Shown here piece after piece: positions 6,818 to 7,123 of a stretch of 7,123 nucleotides of DNA. The number at the start of each line of letters is the position of its first letter. The first letter of the stretch is position 1. A program made the translations under genes and the position numbers. The notes below the pieces were generated by a model, which ran no database searches, was not told the origin of the DNA, and was given only the letters and a program-made list of their open reading frames with translations. Source of the stretch: JANQLC01 sp036881805 (lineage in GTDB: Bacteria > Bacteroidota > Bacteroidia > Flavobacteriales > JANQLC01); NCBI GenBank assembly GCA_036881805.1, contig JBAJNK010000011.1, forward strand, positions 1 through 7,123, written 5' to 3'.

Positions 6818-6850
6818 AAAAACCGACTCTTTCCATTTGATTTTAGTCGG
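6818..6850 (-). terminator. Inverted repeat with T run, possible terminator upstream of hppA
   Basis: On the minus strand CCGACT and AGTCGG form a 6-bp stem around a 16-base loop and are followed directly by TTTTT (6818-6822). This would end a minus-strand transcript coming from beyond the right edge, just before the hppA promoter region. The loop is long for a terminator, so a regulatory inverted repeat is an equal option. Confidence 0.3.
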
Positions 6851-6960
6851 CGAAACAAAGGTTCACCGATCAAGGGCATTCAAACCCCAGTGGGGTCAGT
6901 TAAAACAGTGGCCTTACCCCTCGTCCCTGTACTGTGTCCCAATTGCAAAAGTCCAATCGC
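6851..6960. other. Intergenic stretch between the hppA upstream region and the repeat patch
   Basis: No gene is supported. A plus-strand frame open from 6756 to 7115 crosses here but is composed of hppA upstream DNA and repeat sequence and has no family features. A perfect 5-bp hairpin, ACCCC-AGT-GGGGT, lies at 6884-6896 without a following T run. Confidence 0.4.
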
Positions 6961-7123
6961 ATCGCCCAAGTCAAAAGGGTGTTTTTTTGTCTTTCTCCTG
7001 TGGGTTTTGGTTTAAAAAGCGGGGCTATTTTTTATTCCTGTGTGACGTTTTTAAGAGCGGGACGCTTGTGTTTGCGGCGTATGGGTTGGTTTGCAGAGGG
7101 TCGTTTTTCTTTTGATCTTTTGG
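6961..7123 (+). repeat. Second patch of the degenerate repeat, inverted relative to the first
   Basis: About three to four diverged units of the same family as at 2343-3095, here with the T-rich strand on plus: TTTTTTTGTCTTT, CTCCTGTGGG, GGTTTAAAAAGCGGGG, then TTTTTTATTCCTGTGTG and GTTTTTAAGAGCGGG. The 19 bases at 6986-7004 (TTTGTCTTTCTCCTGTGGG) are the exact reverse complement of 2945-2963. The patch runs to the window edge and probably continues. Confidence 0.65.

Noticed and set aside
6754..6879. Longer hppA with 42 extra N-terminal codons
   Set aside because: The extra residues are polar and basic and unlike mPPase N-termini. They cover the predicted promoter and inverted repeat, whereas ATG at 6753 starts directly at the first membrane helix.
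6756..7115. Plus-strand open frame of 119 codons upstream of and divergent from hppA
   Set aside because: It runs over the hppA upstream region, an inverted repeat and then repeat sequence. The C-terminal half is repeat translation, and the start is next to the hppA start codon without its own signals.

Overview
The window looks like chromosomal DNA of a member of the Bacteroidota. The evidence is the start of a gene for an outer-membrane beta-barrel protein with a carboxypeptidase-like regulatory domain, a membrane pyrophosphatase whose membrane glutamate sits where the Flavobacterium type has it, a short double-glycine peptide of the Bacteroidota kind, near absence of Shine-Dalgarno sites, and promoter candidates of the TTG-N19-TAnnTTTG type. 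The class or family cannot be settled from the sequence; Saprospira- or Chitinophaga-like groups are only a guess.

Layout. Positions 1-454 (minus) hold the N-terminal part of a TonB-receptor-like outer-membrane protein. Positions 739-933 (minus) hold a 64-codon gene that looks like the precursor of a ribosomally made, modified peptide (leader, GG, short Cys-containing core). Divergent from it, 1077-1955 (plus) is a short-chain dehydrogenase of the 2,4-dienoyl-CoA reductase type. About 1.2 kb without a recognisable gene follows. Its first third is nondescript, and its rest (about 2343-3095) is a degenerate tandem array with units of about 40-45 bp. Then come a deoxynucleoside kinase (3152-3766, plus) and, convergent with it, an SRPBCC-fold protein (3921-4340, minus) downstream of hppA, the ion-pumping membrane pyrophosphatase (4435-6753, minus). 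The window ends in a second patch of the same repeat family (about 6961-7123), in inverted orientation.

How the parts fit. The recognisable genes are mostly housekeeping: dienoyl-CoA reduction in fatty-acid oxidation, nucleoside salvage, and pyrophosphate-driven proton pumping. hppA and the SRPBCC gene are probably cotranscribed. The dienoyl-CoA reductase and kinase genes look like independent units. The points that deserve attention are the orphan peptide precursor beside a surface protein, the eroded repeat family filling two intergenic regions, and the shifted glutamate in the pump. No complete new defence, mobile or biosynthetic system is visible. If the peptide belongs to a RiPP cluster, its maturation genes lie outside the window.
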